Below the pieces are notes generated by a model. It was not told the origin of the DNA. It saw only the letters and a list, made by a program, of their open reading frames with translations, and did not search any database. A program made the translations under genes and the position numbers. Positions 18,395-26,982 of a DNA stretch of 64,000 bases are shown here, one piece after another (position 1 is the first letter of the stretch; each line of letters opens with the position of its first letter). Origin of the DNA: Actinomadura xylanilytica. Lineage in GTDB: Bacteria; Actinomycetota; Actinomycetes; Streptosporangiales; Streptosporangiaceae. The stretch lies in NCBI RefSeq assembly GCF_030283145.1, contig NZ_JASNWE010000001.1:991751-1055750 (forward strand), written 5' to 3'.

Positions 18395-21028
18395 TCAGGA
18401 GCCGCCGCGGAGCTCGGCCAGGACCCCCGGGAGGTCGTCGGGCTTGGCGAGCACGTCGCGCGCCTTGGAGCCCTCGCTCGGCCCGACGATGTCGCGGCTC
18501 TCCATCAGGTCCATCAGCCGGCCGGCCTTGGCGAACCCCACCCGCAGCTTGCGCTGGAGCATCGAGGTGGACCCGAACTGGGTGCTGACGACCAGCTCGA
18601 TCGCCTGGACGAGCAGGTCCATGTCGTCGCCGATGTCGCCGTCGATCTCCTTCTTCGGACCGGCGACGTCGGTGACGTCCTCGCGGTAGGCCGCCTCCAT
18701 CTGCCCCTTGCAGTGGCCGACGATCCCGCTGATCTCCTTCTCGGCGACGAACGCGTTCTGCAACCGCATCGGCTTGCTGGCGCCCATCGGCAGGAACAGG
18801 GCGTCACCCTGCCCGACCAGCTTCTCGGCGCCGGGCTGGTCGAGGATGACCCGGCTGTCGGCCAGCGAGGACGTCGCGAACGCCAGCCGGGACGGCACGT
18901 TGGCCTTGATCAGGCCGGTCACCACGTCGACGCTCGGGCGCTGGGTGGCCAGCACCAGGTGGATGCCGGCGGCGCGGGCGAGCTGGGTGATCCGCACCAC
19001 CGAGTCCTCGACGTCGCGCGGCGCGACCATCATCAGGTCGGCGAGCTCGTCGACGATCACCAGCATGTACGGGTAGGGGGTGTAGACCCGCTCGCTGCCG
19101 GGGGGCGCGGTGAGCTTGCCCGCCTGCACCGCCTTGTTGAAGTCGTCGATGTGCCGGAACCCCGAGGCGGCCAGGTCGTCGTAGCGCCGGTCCATCTCGC
19201 CGACGACCCACTCCAGCGCCTCGGCGGCCTTCTTGGGATTGGTGATGATCGGGGTGATCAGGTGCGGGATGCCCTGGTACATGGTCAGCTCGACCCGCTT
19301 GGGGTCGACCAGGATCATCCGCACCTCGTCCGGGGTGGCCCGCATCAGCACCGAGGTGATCAGGCCGTTGATGCAGGTGGACTTGCCCGCGCCGGTCGCG
19401 CCGGCGATCAGGATGTGCGGCATCTTGGCCAGGTTGGCCACCACCGTGCGGCCCTCGACGTCCTTGCCCAGCCCGACGATCATCGGGTGGTGCTCGCTGG
19501 TCGCGGCGGGCGAGCGCAGCACGTCGCCGAGGCTGACGATGTCCTTGTCGACGTTGGGGATCTCCACCCCGATCGCGGACTTGCCGGGGATCGGGGAGAT
19601 GATCCGCACGTCGGCGCTCTTGACCGCGTAGGCGATGTTCTTGGTCAGCGCGGTGACCTTCTCGACCTTGACCGCCGGGCCCAGCTCGATCTCGTACCGG
19701 GTGATGGTCGGACCCCGGGTGAACCCGGTGACCTGCGCGTCGATGTCGAACTGCTCCAGCACCGCGGTGAGCGCGTTGACCACCGTGTCGTTGCCCTTGG
19801 TGCGGGCCTTGGAGACGCTGCCGGGACGCAGCATCGCCGGGTCGGGCAGCTCGTAGATCTCGCCGGACGACGACAGCGGGAGCTGCTCGGTGCGGGCCGG
19901 CGCCGGGGTCGGGTCGGGCACCTCGTGCTCGAGGTCGGGCTCGGGCTCGGGCGGCGGCGGGAAGTCGTCCTCGTCCTCCAGCGCGGTGGCCTGCGGCGGG
20001 ATCTCGGCGAACGGCTCGGGGTCGAAGAGGTCGTCGGCGAGGTCGCGCTGGGGCTTGGCGCGCTTCTTCGGCCCGTCCTTCAGCAGCGGGGTGTCGTACG
20101 GCTTGGAGTGCTCGCCGACCTCCAGCCCGTCCTCGTCGCGCGGCTCGTCGCCGCCCTTGCCCCCACCCTTGCCGCGGCCCTTGCGGCGCGGTTTGGGGGC
20201 GGCGCCGGCGGCGAGCGCGTCGGGACGGTCCGGACGGCCCTGCAACGTCGCCACGGCCCACAGGTCGGTCATCCGCTCGGGGACCTTGGCGATCGGCGTC
20301 GCGGTGACGACCAGCACGCCGAAGCCCGACAGCAGGAGCAGCAGCGGCACCGCCACCCAGCCGCTGAGCGCCGCGTCGAGCGGCGCGGCGACCAGCCAGC
20401 CGATGACGCCGCCCGCGTGCCGGACCCCGTCCATGTCCTTGGCCGGGGTGGGCAGGCCCGCGGCGACGTGCAGGATGCCGAGCACGCCGACGCCGAGGGC
20501 GGTGATGCCGATGACGACGCGTCCGGTGTCCTCGTGGTGCTCGGGATGGCGCAGCGTCCGCCAGGCCAGCAGCGCCAGCAGCACCGGGAGGGCCATGGCC
20601 ACCATGCCGATGCCGCCGCGCACCACCTGCTCCAGCGCGATCGTGACCACCCCGTCGGGCCGCCACCAGGTGACCGAGGCCAGCACGATCGACGCGCCGA
20701 GCAGGGCGAGGCCGAGACCGTCGCGCTGGTGCTCGGCGTCGAGGCTGCGGGCGCCGTGCCCGTAGGCGCGGAAGACCGACCCGACGCCGACCGCCGCCAG
20801 GTGGTAGAGCTTGAAGATCAGCTTGAAGAAGCCGACGATGAGCTGCGGGATCGGATCCGGCTTCTGCGGGGGGCGGCCCCGGCCGCCCGAACCCCGGCCG
20901 CTCTTGCCGCCGCCCTTCGCCCCGCCGCTCGGGCGTTTGCGCGGGGCGGGCCCCGCCGGCTTGCGAGCCGCGCCGCCCCCGGTACGCGAGGATGTGGTCT
21001 TCGCTCCCCCGGACGCACGTGTGGCCAT
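18395..21028 (-). CDS. ftsK: DNA translocase FtsK/SpoIIIE
   Basis: An 877-residue motor that pumps chromosomal DNA through the closing septum. It has a basic low-complexity N-terminus (1-60), about four membrane helices (roughly 80-215), an acidic/Pro-rich linker, then the RecA-like motor with Walker A GATGAGKST near residue 545 and Walker B LVIVDELADLMM, and a C-terminal gamma winged helix (GFAKAGRLMDLMESRDIVGP) that reads KOPS sequences. The start MATRASGG at 21028 is preceded by a perfect palindrome rather than a clear Shine-Dalgarno; a longer ATG start at 21115 is less family-like. Confidence 0.93.
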   Translation of the reverse strand: MATRASGGAKTTSSRTGGGAARKPAGPAPRKRPSGGAKGGGKSGRGSGGRGRPPQKPDPIPQLIVGFFKLIFKLYHLAAVGVGSVFRAYGHGARSLDAEHQRDGLGLALLGASIVLASVTWWRPDGVVTIALEQVVRGGIGMVAMALPVLLALLAWRTLRHPEHHEDTGRVVIGITALGVGVLGILHVAAGLPTPAKDMDGVRHAGGVIGWLVAAPLDAALSGWVAVPLLLLLSGFGVLVVTATPIAKVPERMTDLWAVATLQGRPDRPDALAAGAAPKPRRKGRGKGGGKGGDEPRDEDGLEVGEHSKPYDTPLLKDGPKKRAKPQRDLADDLFDPEPFAEIPPQATALEDEDDFPPPPEPEPDLEHEVPDPTPAPARTEQLPLSSSGEIYELPDPAMLRPGSVSKARTKGNDTVVNALTAVLEQFDIDAQVTGFTRGPTITRYEIELGPAVKVEKVTALTKNIAYAVKSADVRIISPIPGKSAIGVEIPNVDKDIVSLGDVLRSPAATSEHHPMIVGLGKDVEGRTVVANLAKMPHILIAGATGAGKSTCINGLITSVLMRATPDEVRMILVDPKRVELTMYQGIPHLITPIITNPKKAAEALEWVVGEMDRRYDDLAASGFRHIDDFNKAVQAGKLTAPPGSERVYTPYPYMLVIVDELADLMMVAPRDVEDSVVRITQLARAAGIHLVLATQRPSVDVVTGLIKANVPSRLAFATSSLADSRVILDQPGAEKLVGQGDALFLPMGASKPMRLQNAFVAEKEISGIVGHCKGQMEAAYREDVTDVAGPKKEIDGDIGDDMDLLVQAIELVVSTQFGSTSMLQRKLRVGFAKAGRLMDLMESRDIVGPSEGSKARDVLAKPDDLPGVLAELRGGS

Positions 21029-21044
21029 GGTTACGAGAGTAACC
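21029..21044 (-). promoter_or_regulatory. 16-bp palindrome abutting the ftsK start codon
   Basis: GGTTACTCTCGTAACC on the minus strand (six-base arms, four-base loop) ends directly before the ATG. It occupies the place where a ribosome site should be. It could be a repressor operator or an RNA hairpin covering the initiation region. Confidence 0.45.
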
Positions 21045-21101
21045 AAGGAGCAGCGGCGTGCCCCGGCACGGAACCGGCGTGTTGCCAGGCAGAGGGCGAA
21101 C

Positions 21102-21142
21102 GACCGCAAGACCACGCGAATACGGCGCGTGGCCTCGCGGTC
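21102..21142 (-). terminator. Terminator hairpin after rnj
   Basis: In the minus-strand RNA, 21142-21126 pairs with 21118-21102 in a 17-bp stem containing two G-U pairs, with a seven-base loop. It lies about 45 bases after the rnj stop. The wobble pairs form only in minus-strand RNA, which indicates the direction in which it works. Confidence 0.7.
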
Positions 21143-21185
21143 GCCCGCGGTGGCCCGAAGGCCGCCGGCCCCTGCTGTGCCTCGG

Positions 21186-22871
21186 CTACACCTCGACGAG
21201 CACCGGGATGATCATCGGGCGGCGGCGGTAGTTGTCGCTCACCCACTTGCCGGCGGTGCGCCGGATGATCTGGTGAAGCTGGTGCACGTCGTTGACGCCG
21301 TCGCCGGCCGCGTCCTGGAGGGCCGCCTCCAGCCGCTCGATGACCTGGTCGAAGTCCTCGTTGACGATGCCGGCGCCACGGGCGTGGATCTCCGGCCCGG
21401 CGACCACCTTGCCGGAGCTGGAGTCGATCCCGACGACGATGGACACGAAGCCCTCCTCGCCCAGGATCCGCCGGTCCTTCAGCGAGGTCTCGGTGACCTG
21501 TCCGACCGACAGCCCGTCGACGTAGACGTACCCGGCCGGGACCGCGCCGACGATCCTGGCCTGGCCGTCGACCAGGTCGACCACCACACCGTCCTCGGCG
21601 ATGACGATGTTGTCGTCGGGCACCCCGGTGAGCGCGGCCAGCTTGGCGTGCGCCCGCAGGTGCCGCCACTCGCCGTGGATCGGCATGAAGTTGCCGGGCT
21701 TGGTCATGTTGAGCACGTACAGCAGCTCGCCCGCGGAGGCGTGCCCGGACACGTGCACCAGGGCGTTGCCCTTGTGCACGATGCGGGCGCCCCAGCGGGT
21801 CAGGCCGTTGATGACCCGGTTGACCGAGGTCTCGTTGCCCGGGATCAGCGACGAGGCCAGCATCACCGTGTCGCGGTCGGTGATCCTGATCTGGTGGTCG
21901 CGGCCGGCCATCCGCGACAGCGCCGACATCGGCTCGCCCTGCGAGCCGGTGCACACCAGCACCAGCCGGTCGGCCGGGATGTCCTCCAGCTCGCGCTGCT
22001 CGACCATGATGCCCTCGGGCACGCGCAGGTAGCCGAGCTCGCGCGCGACCCCCATGTTGCGCACCATCGAGCGGCCGACGAAGCACACCTTGCGGCGGTT
22101 GGCGACGGCGGCGTCCAGCACCTGCTGCACCCGGTGGATGTGCGAGGCGAAGCAGGCGACGATGAGGCGCTCCTGCGCGGTGCGGAACACCTCGTCGATC
22201 ACCGGGCCGATGTTGCGCTCGCTGGTGACGAAGCCGGGGACCTCGGCGTTGGTCGAGTCCGACATCAGCAGGTCGATGCCCTCGGCGCCGAGCCGGGCGA
22301 ACCCGCCGAGGTCGGTCAGCCGGCCGTCCAGCGGGAGCTGGTCCATCTTGAAGTCGCCGGTGGCCAGGACCAGGCCCGCCGGGGTGCGCAGCGCGACCGC
22401 GAGCGCGTCCGGGATCGAGTGGTTGACCGAGAGGAACTCGGCGTCGAACGGGCCGAACGACCGCGTCTCGCCCTCGCGGACGACGTCGGTGACCGGCTTG
22501 ATGCGGTGCTCGGTGAGCTTGGCCTCCAGCAGCGCCAGCGTGAGCCGCGACCCGACCAGCGGGATGTCGCGGCGTTCGCGCAGCAGGTAGGGCACGGCCC
22601 CGATGTGGTCCTCGTGGCCGTGCGTGAGGACGATCGCCTCGATGTCGTCGAGCCGATCTCGGATGTACTCGAAGTCCGGCAGGATCAGATCGATGCCCGG
22701 CTGCTCGGTTTCGGGGAAAAGCACGCCGCAGTCGACGATGAGCAGGCGTCCGCCGTACTCGAAGACCGTCATGTTGCGGCCGATCTCCCCCAGACCGCCC
22801 AGTGCGACGATGCGCAGCCCGCCTTCGGCGAGCGTGGGCGGATGCGAGAGCTCGGGGTGAGGATGGCTCAC
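21186..22871 (-). CDS. rnj: Ribonuclease J
   Basis: A 561-residue metallo-beta-lactamase/beta-CASP ribonuclease, with the metal motif HGHEDH at 84-89 and GGLGEIGRNM near residue 25. It acts in mRNA turnover and rRNA maturation as a 5'-3' exonuclease and an endonuclease, working with PNPase, which is encoded 20 kb away in this window. Its ATG overlaps the dapA stop (ATGA), the conserved dapA-rnj arrangement of actinobacteria. The length is normal. Confidence 0.95.
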   Translation of the reverse strand: MSHPHPELSHPPTLAEGGLRIVALGGLGEIGRNMTVFEYGGRLLIVDCGVLFPETEQPGIDLILPDFEYIRDRLDDIEAIVLTHGHEDHIGAVPYLLRERRDIPLVGSRLTLALLEAKLTEHRIKPVTDVVREGETRSFGPFDAEFLSVNHSIPDALAVALRTPAGLVLATGDFKMDQLPLDGRLTDLGGFARLGAEGIDLLMSDSTNAEVPGFVTSERNIGPVIDEVFRTAQERLIVACFASHIHRVQQVLDAAVANRRKVCFVGRSMVRNMGVARELGYLRVPEGIMVEQRELEDIPADRLVLVCTGSQGEPMSALSRMAGRDHQIRITDRDTVMLASSLIPGNETSVNRVINGLTRWGARIVHKGNALVHVSGHASAGELLYVLNMTKPGNFMPIHGEWRHLRAHAKLAALTGVPDDNIVIAEDGVVVDLVDGQARIVGAVPAGYVYVDGLSVGQVTETSLKDRRILGEEGFVSIVVGIDSSSGKVVAGPEIHARGAGIVNEDFDQVIERLEAALQDAAGDGVNDVHQLHQIIRRTAGKWVSDNYRRRPMIIPVLVEV

Positions 22872-23806
22872 CTAGGAACCTCCGGGATGGTTACCTCCGG
22901 CACTTTGACTCCCCCAATCGTGAGGTCTTCACGCAGTCGCGCCGCGAACTCCGGCGGGGCCTCGACGAGCGGCGCGCGCAACGGGCCGCCGCCCGGAAGG
23001 CCCAGCAGGTTCAGCGCTGCCTTCACGGCGATGGCGCCCTGCGTACGGGTCATGATGGCGGCGACCACGGGCAGCAGCCGCCGATGGATCTCCAAGGCCC
23101 GCGCCTGCTCCCCGGCGCGGTACGCGTCGATCATCTCATGGAGCTCGGTGCCCACGACATGTCCGACCACGCTGACGAACCCGGCCGCCCCGACCGACAG
23201 CCAGGGCAGGTTGAGGACGTCGTCGCCCGAGTACCACACCAGGTCGGTCTCGGCCATCACCTGCGAGGCCGCGAACAGGTCGCCCTTGGCGTCCTTGACC
23301 GCGATGATCCGCGGGTGCTCGGCGAGACGGACGAGGGTCTCGGAGTGGATCGGCACCCCGGTACGGCCCGGGATGTCGTACAGCATGCTCGGCAGGCCGG
23401 TGGCGTCGGCCACCGCCGTGAAATGCCGGAGCAGGCCCTCCTGCGGAGGCTTGTTGTAATAGGGGGTGACGACCAGCAGGCCCTGCGCCCCGGCGGCCTC
23501 GGCCTGCCGGGCGAGATTCAGGGTGTGCTCGGTGTGGTTGGTCCCGGCACCGGCGATGACGACGGCGCGGTCGCCGACCGCCTCGATCACCGCGCGGAGG
23601 AGGCGCTCTTTCTCGGCGTCGCCCGTCGTCGGGGACTCACCGGTCGTGCCGTTGACCACGAGGCCGTCGTGTCGCCGCTCGTCGACCAGGTGGGTCGCGA
23701 GGCGCGCGGCTCCGTCGTAGTCGACGCCGCCGTCCGGCAGGAACGGAGTGACCATAGCGGTCAGCATCCGCCCGAACGGAGCGTCACTCGTTGTGCTGGG
23801 TGCCAT
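22868..23806 (-). CDS. dapA: 4-hydroxy-tetrahydrodipicolinate synthase
   Basis: A 312-residue TIM-barrel enzyme that condenses pyruvate with aspartate semialdehyde, the first committed step to diaminopimelate and lysine. It has the GTTGES motif at 53-58, the catalytic Tyr143 in YDIPGRTG, and the Schiff-base Lys171 in AVKDAKGD. Translation is coupled to rnj. The partner reductase gene dapB is 17 kb away at 40564, with accessory genes in between. Confidence 0.95.
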   Translation of the reverse strand: MAPSTTSDAPFGRMLTAMVTPFLPDGGVDYDGAARLATHLVDERRHDGLVVNGTTGESPTTGDAEKERLLRAVIEAVGDRAVVIAGAGTNHTEHTLNLARQAEAAGAQGLLVVTPYYNKPPQEGLLRHFTAVADATGLPSMLYDIPGRTGVPIHSETLVRLAEHPRIIAVKDAKGDLFAASQVMAETDLVWYSGDDVLNLPWLSVGAAGFVSVVGHVVGTELHEMIDAYRAGEQARALEIHRRLLPVVAAIMTRTQGAIAVKAALNLLGLPGGGPLRAPLVEAPPEFAARLREDLTIGGVKVPEVTIPEVPR

Positions 23807-23912
23807 GCACCGAACGGTACCGTTCCGGCCGATCGGCTTGGACCCTCAGGTCCCCTTCCGGCGGCGGATCACCGCGCCGGGCCGACGGGCGGACGCGGGG
23901 CCGGACAGGGGA

Positions 23913-23956
23913 GAAGCCGTCGCCACACGCTCGGGGGTACGCGTGGCGACGGCTTC
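23913..23956 (-). terminator. 14-bp stem hairpin upstream of dapA
   Basis: GAAGCCGTCGCCAC (23913-23926) pairs with 23943-23956 across a 16-base loop. It lies between the stop of the GH18-like gene (24102) and the dapA start (23806), so it most likely ends the former's transcript. Confidence 0.6.
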
Positions 23957-24101
23957 CACCTCCACATCGTGGCACGCAAATCCGGCGTTACGGGGTCAGG
24001 ACGGCCACTTCCCGGACTCGGTTGAATAACGCGGACGGAAGCCTCAACAGGCACACTTTCGGCCGTCCAGCCGGGCCGGCACGGAGGTATCGGCGGCGGG
24101 C

Positions 24102-25130
24102 CTACCCCTTCCCGCCGGGCAGCCAGCCCGCCCGATAGGCGGCCCAGTCCGCCGCGTCGGTGGTCCAGTCCGCGTAGACCCCGACCCCGTACGGGCGGGC
24201 CGGGGGACGGTCGAGCGCGTCGATCCCGCGCCGAACGCCGCGCAGCGCCCCAGGCAGGTCCTCGGCCCAGTCCATCAGCGGCCGGTAGGTGGGCACGCCC
24301 ATGAACACGGTGGTCCGGTCGCCGATCAGCCGCAGCGTCCGCTCGGTGTGCCGGGCGAAGTGCCAGCCGACCAGCGACCGGGTCGGCAGCGACACGTCAT
24401 AGGTCATGATCGCGACCTGGTCGCTGAGGTCGGCGACCTTGCGCAGGAAGTCATCGGTCGGACGCGGCGGGTACTTCCACTTCCCCGCGCGCGGGAGCAG
24501 CGCCTTGTAGACCGGCTGCGCGGCGTCCAGCAGGGTGGACTGCTCCAGCGCCACCGACAGCAGCCGGCCCCGCGACCGGGTCAGCTCACGAGTCCGGGCC
24601 ATCAGGGTCAGGAACGCGCCGTCGTCGGGGTAGATGGGCTCGAAGTCGTAGTGGATCCCGTCGAACCCGAGGTCGAGGAAGGTCGCGTCGGTCCGCAGCA
24701 CCCGGTCCCGCACGGCCGGGTCGTCGATCTGGATGACGCCCTCGCCGTCCACCGTCCGGATCTGCCCGAGATACGCCTGCGCGCGGATGCCGGGCGCGTG
24801 CGCGCGCATGGCCGCGATCAGCTTCCGGGCATTGCGGTACTTGGCGGCCGGGACGGTTCCGTCGGGCTCGAAGGGGCCCGCGTGGAAGAAGACGTCGGTG
24901 ATCGCGTTGTCGCGCAGCAGCGCGCCGAGCCGGCGGTACTCGTCCTCGGTGTGCGGCTCCCCGATCCACTGGTGCCGCGCCCACAGCGCGTTCGCCTCGG
25001 TCCCCCGGGCCCGCGGCTCGGGCTGCCACCACACCCACACCCCCGCGAGCGCGAGCGCCACGAGACCGAGCACGAGGCCCACCGTCCAGCCCGTCCAGCG
25101 GAGCACCCGCCGCACTCTGATCTGCACCAT
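24102..25130 (-). CDS. Membrane-anchored GH18-like TIM-barrel protein
   Basis: A 342-residue protein. A basic start and one membrane helix (about residues 14-35, Leu/Val/Trp rich) anchor an outside domain. The segment FDGIHYDFEP (156-165) matches the GH18 active-site strand DxxDxDxE at Asp157, Asp162 and Glu164, but the middle acid is replaced by His160. Later MTYDVSLPTRS resembles the GH18 strand that carries the substrate-positioning Tyr. It is therefore likely a distant chitinase/endoglucosaminidase relative acting at the cell surface, or a non-catalytic version. No partner gene is evident; it is monocistronic between hairpins. Confidence 0.6.
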   Translation of the reverse strand: MVQIRVRRVLRWTGWTVGLVLGLVALALAGVWVWWQPEPRARGTEANALWARHQWIGEPHTEDEYRRLGALLRDNAITDVFFHAGPFEPDGTVPAAKYRNARKLIAAMRAHAPGIRAQAYLGQIRTVDGEGVIQIDDPAVRDRVLRTDATFLDLGFDGIHYDFEPIYPDDGAFLTLMARTRELTRSRGRLLSVALEQSTLLDAAQPVYKALLPRAGKWKYPPRPTDDFLRKVADLSDQVAIMTYDVSLPTRSLVGWHFARHTERTLRLIGDRTTVFMGVPTYRPLMDWAEDLPGALRGVRRGIDALDRPPARPYGVGVYADWTTDAADWAAYRAGWLPGGKG

Positions 25131-25293
25131 TTCCCAATGATCCCGGACAGAGAGGACGAAGGCGACTCGCGCGCGCCGCCCGGCCCCGCGGGCGGGTCAT
25201 GGTCGGGTACGCTCCGCGCGTCGCGCACCCGAGATCGTCCGCCCGGGGTGCACCATGCCCTTAGGCGGCTCAGAGGGCCTGACCGGCCGGTGA

Positions 25294-25317
25294 GGCCCGC
25301 TGCCGCGGCAGCGGGCC
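25294..25317. terminator. 24-bp perfect palindrome upstream of the small membrane-protein gene
   Basis: GGCCCGCTGC-CGCG-GCAGCGGGCC is a perfect palindrome about 40 bases before the gene at 25359. As RNA it forms a ten-bp stem with a four-base loop. It is either a terminator for leftward or rightward transcripts or a leader hairpin of the small gene. Confidence 0.45.
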
Positions 25318-25358
25318 GCCCGTCCTAACCCCGTCACGGGGATGGAGGTCGAGCGGCC

Positions 25359-25586
25359 ATGCGAATCCGACCGAACCGCGCCGAGACCAGGGCCTCACGG
25401 CCCGAACCGCGCCGCCGTGAGGGGCCCGACATCGAGCCCCAGCCCGTGATCAGCACACGCGCGCTGGTCATCCTGCTCGCCGCCGCCGTGGCCGCGATCG
25501 TCGCGGCCCTCTTCCCGGACGCGGCGATCCCGATCGGCGTGGGCGTCGGCGTCCTCACCCTGCTGGCCCAGATCGTCCGCGACTGA
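25359..25586 (+). CDS. Small predicted membrane protein, unknown
   Basis: A 75-residue protein that I do not recognise. Residues 1-32 are Arg/Pro-rich and hydrophilic; residues 34-72 form one long or two short hydrophobic segments (ISTRALVILLAAAVAAIVA, then a Gly/Val stretch ending LLAQIV). GGAGGT stands nine bases before the ATG, supporting expression. A large palindrome precedes it. It is convergent with the EWG-repeat peptide gene, 81 bases away, and any functional link to that gene is speculative. Confidence 0.6.
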   Translation: MRIRPNRAETRASRPEPRRREGPDIEPQPVISTRALVILLAAAVAAIVAALFPDAAIPIGVGVGVLTLLAQIVRD

Positions 25587-25667
25587 GCCGGGCCGTTGGG
25601 GCCCGCGCCCGGGGCCGGTCCGCGGCACCGGGCGCGGTTCACCACGCGGCCGGGGCCGCGGGGCCGA

Positions 25668-25913
25668 TCAGCCCCATTCGATCTCCGCCGGCGTGACCGT
25701 GCCGCCGCCCGCGAAGCCCCACTCGATCTCCGCGGGGGTGATGGCACCGCCGCCGCCTGCCAGGCCCCATTCGGTCTCGGCCGGCGCCGCCGCGCTGCTT
25801 CCCGCCAGGCCCCATTCGGTCTCGGCGCTGGCGGGACCGGCCGCGAGCATGAGGCCGCCACCGGTGATGAGGGCGGCCACGGCGATCTTCGCTGCGGTCT
25901 TCTTCGTCGGCAT
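25668..25913 (-). CDS. Secreted peptide with four AE(T/I)EWG repeats, unknown
   Basis: An 81-residue protein. The start at 25913 has GGAG six bases upstream; an ATG four codons earlier has no ribosome site. Residues 1-30 are a Sec signal peptide ending in ASA, predicting cleavage before Glu31. The mature 51 residues consist of four units beginning ETEWG (31), ETEWG (46), EIEWG (62) and EIEWG (77), separated by Gly/Ala/Ser/Thr/Pro spacers; the last EWG is the C-terminus. There is no Cys, and a single Trp per unit. Two units share an exact 23-bp DNA repeat with a 45-bp period. No family is recognised. It could be a cell-surface peptide, a processed signal, or a repeat precursor. Confidence 0.7.
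   Translation of the reverse strand: MPTKKTAAKIAVAALITGGGLMLAAGPASAETEWGLAGSSAAAPAETEWGLAGGGGAITPAEIEWGFAGGGTVTPAEIEWG
25759..25826 (-). repeat. 23-bp direct repeat inside the EWG peptide gene
   Basis: An identical 23-bp sequence occurs at 25759-25781 and 25804-25826, 45 bp apart, encoding AETEWGLAG. The exact DNA identity suggests a recent internal duplication of the unit. Confidence 0.85.
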
Positions 25914-25976
25914 CCGCTGCTCCATTCATCGACTGACTCGAAGCTAACAACGGCGATATTCAGAGTCCGTACCGAG

Positions 25977-25997
25977 CCGTTTATCGATCCGTTTATC
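25977..25997 (-). promoter_or_regulatory. Tandem 9-bp repeat upstream of the EWG peptide gene
   Basis: CCGTTTATC occurs at 25977-25985 and 25989-25997 (12-bp period) in an AT-rich region 64 to 84 bases before the start. On the coding strand each unit reads GATAAACGG. It is a possible activator or sigma-factor site. Confidence 0.45.
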
Positions 25998-26043
25998 CGG
26001 CGGCCGTCAGAACACGATGTGACACGCTTTGTCTCATCGGGCG

Positions 26044-26982
26044 CTAGTCCGCCAGGTCGCGCAAGGGAGCCGCGGGCCCGGCGCGGCGCACCCTGGCCCG
26101 CTGGGTGAGCGCCACGCAGGCGAGCACCGCGACCGCGGCCAGCGCAGTCGTCGCGTCGATCAGCTCGCCGAGGAGGATGCCCGACCACAGCAGGGTCAGC
26201 ACCGGCTGGACGAGCTGGACCTGCCCGGCCCGCGCGATTCCCACCCTGGCCATCCCCGCGTACCAGGCGAAGAACCCCAGATAGGCGGAGAAGACGGCCA
26301 GGTAGCCGAATCCGAGCCCGGTCCGGACCGTCCACTGCGGATCGGTCGCCGCCATCAGCCACAGCGTCACCGGGACCGAGATCGGGGCGGTCAGCACCAG
26401 TGCCCAAGAGATGACCTGCCAGCCCGGCATGGAGTGCGCCAGCCGTCCGCCCTCGGCGTACCCGGCCGCGACGGCGAGCAGGGCCGCGACCAGCAGCAGG
26501 TCGGCGGGGGTGACCCGGCCTGCGCCGCGGACCAGCGCGAACCCGGTGACGCAGACCGCCCCCGCCCCGCTGGCCAGCCAGAACGCACCGGACGGCCGCT
26601 CCCCGGCGCGCAGCACGGCGAACACGGCGGTGGCCGCGGGGAGCAGCCCGACGACCACGGCCGAGTGCGCGGCGGACGCGCCGTGGTCCAGCGCGAGGGT
26701 GGTCAGCACCGGGAAGCCGAAGACCACTCCCGCGCCAACGACCGCGAACCCCGCCCACTGGCCGCGGCGCGGCGGGCGGGCCCGGACGGCGAGCAGCGCG
26801 GCGATCGCCAGGAGGGACGCGGCGGCGGAGCGGCCGACCCCGACGAGGTAGGGGTCGAGCCCCTCCAGCCCGGCGGCCGTGGCCGGGAGGGTGAAGGAGT
26901 AGATCAGCACGCCGAGCGCGGCGGGGGCCAGCGGGCCGAGCGCTATCGGCGGGAGGTCAGTAGCGCTATCGTAGTCTTTCAT
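26044..26982 (-). CDS. EamA/DMT superfamily transporter
   Basis: A 312-residue membrane protein with ten predicted helices in two EamA halves, the fold of drug/metabolite exporters. The start is the ATG at 26982, which shares two bases with the ATG of the divergent MocR gene. A TATCGT -10-type hexamer lies five bases upstream, so a leaderless mRNA is likely and no Shine-Dalgarno is seen. EamA/MocR pairs are common; here the exporter is probably controlled by the regulator in response to an amine or amino-acid-like ligand (inference). Confidence 0.85.
   Translation of the reverse strand: MKDYDSATDLPPIALGPLAPAALGVLIYSFTLPATAAGLEGLDPYLVGVGRSAAASLLAIAALLAVRARPPRRGQWAGFAVVGAGVVFGFPVLTTLALDHGASAAHSAVVVGLLPAATAVFAVLRAGERPSGAFWLASGAGAVCVTGFALVRGAGRVTPADLLLVAALLAVAAGYAEGGRLAHSMPGWQVISWALVLTAPISVPVTLWLMAATDPQWTVRTGLGFGYLAVFSAYLGFFAWYAGMARVGIARAGQVQLVQPVLTLLWSGILLGELIDATTALAAVAVLACVALTQRARVRRAGPAAPLRDLAD

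Noticed and set aside
26941..26950. A TetR or GntR FadR-type site at the third CTATCG
   Set aside because: Only six bases match, without a partner arm; kept as a possible accessory half-site of the MocR operator instead of a separate site.
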